From Parietichytrium sp. I65-24A (lineage: Eukaryota; Sar; Bigyra; Thraustochytrida; Thraustochytriidae), in assembly GCA_012862575.1 (NCBI GenBank), contig BLSF01000144.1, positions 1 to 37,875 on the forward strand: a DNA stretch of 37,875 bases, given 5' to 3'. Every line of letters begins with the position of its first letter. Within the stretch, counting starts at the first letter, position 1. The notes beneath the pieces were generated by a model that was not told where the DNA came from, did not search any database, and saw only the letters and a program-made list of their open reading frames with translations. The position numbers were made by a program, and so were the translations under genes. Positions 37,585-37,875 of the stretch are shown here, in pieces.

Positions 37585-37875
37585 CCGTCCTCTGTTCCGG
37601 GGTCAGGCAGCTGGATGTTCAACCTCTGATCTCCCCAGGGTCTGTGTCGCCAAGTTTACTTTTGCGTGGTCAGATAAACCGCCTTGTGTTTGAGTGAGTC
37701 GATTCGCGAGAAGCTATTGCTTTGGCTGTCACCGTCTCTCCGTCGTTCCGCTCCGTGGGCCACCTCCTCTTGCTTGCTTTGAGAGACTTGCACAGTTTGC
37801 AATCACTTGCTGCAAGGCTCGTTTTGGTTCTGTTTCATCAGAGTTCAGATTCTCTTCCTTCCTCCCTCTAACAAC
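37585..37875. promoter_or_regulatory. Upstream region of the TIR gene
   Basis: The 291 bp before the TIR start codon should hold its promoter. It is pyrimidine-rich on the plus strand (purine-rich on the coding side). No specific element is recognised. Confidence 0.4.

Noticed and set aside
1-37875. CRISPR arrays, insertion sequences, bacterial operons, rRNA genes
   Set aside because: The introns, domain types and polyadenylation signals are eukaryotic; none of these elements is seen.

Overview
This is a nuclear eukaryotic window with protein genes on both strands, long AT-richer spacers, AATAAA-type polyadenylation signals and few introns. The gene content suggests a stramenopile, most likely a labyrinthulomycete (thraustochytrid). 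The evidence is a cytochrome-b5-fused front-end desaturase, a secreted-then-multipass protein with a Ser/Thr/Pro stalk rich in APT/APS units, a Tudor plus EF-hand protein, an LRR-MyTH4-FERM protein, a Crinkler-like NTPase/nuclease and a TIR/NACHT/WD40 protein. The lineage is inferred; no rRNA or other marker gene is present.

Layout, left to right: (i) a possible truncated C-terminus at the left edge. (ii) A plus-strand P-loop NTPase with heptad repeats and a C-terminal nuclease-like motif (1247-3886), behind a 7-bp tandem repeat. (iii) A decayed stretch with TPR-like relics (about 4120-4560). (iv) An LC8-type dynein light chain with one 85-nt intron (5525-5915). (v) A minus-strand 1546-aa LRR-MyTH4-FERM protein without a motor (6378-11018). 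(vi) A minus-strand front-end desaturase (11931-13310). (vii) A 605-bp inverted duplication around an N gap (14010-15273), probably an assembly fault. (viii) A minus-strand ten-finger C2H2 protein (15726-17117), divergent from (ix) a plus-strand membrane protein (17509-18369). (x) A minus-strand signal-peptide/mucin-like/multipass protein (18757-21039). (xi) A 3.2-kb spacer. (xii) A minus-strand C2-like/Tudor/EF-hand protein (24256-28668). (xiii) A roughly 4-kb gene-poor spacer with small repeats and one possible small spliced membrane protein (32703-32995). (xiv) A minus-strand TIR-TIR and NACHT-WD40 pair (33391-37584).

The most interesting locus is the last. The tandem-TIR frame and the NACHT-WD40 frame are the same frame, separated by one TAG codon. 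That TAG is the end of a possible 45-nt GT...AG intron whose removal would keep the frame, so the locus may encode one TIR-TIR-NACHT-WD40 NLR-like receptor, a regulated pair of products, or a recently interrupted gene. Its ten nearly identical 40-aa WD40 repeats vary mainly at a few positions, as in fungal HET-type NLRs. The Crinkler-like protein, the zinc-finger array and this receptor suggest a repertoire of conflict or recognition genes, although they are not clustered as an operon-like unit.

Several of the longest reading frames begin at non-ATG codons. Where this happens I have moved the start to the first credible ATG and said so in the entry.
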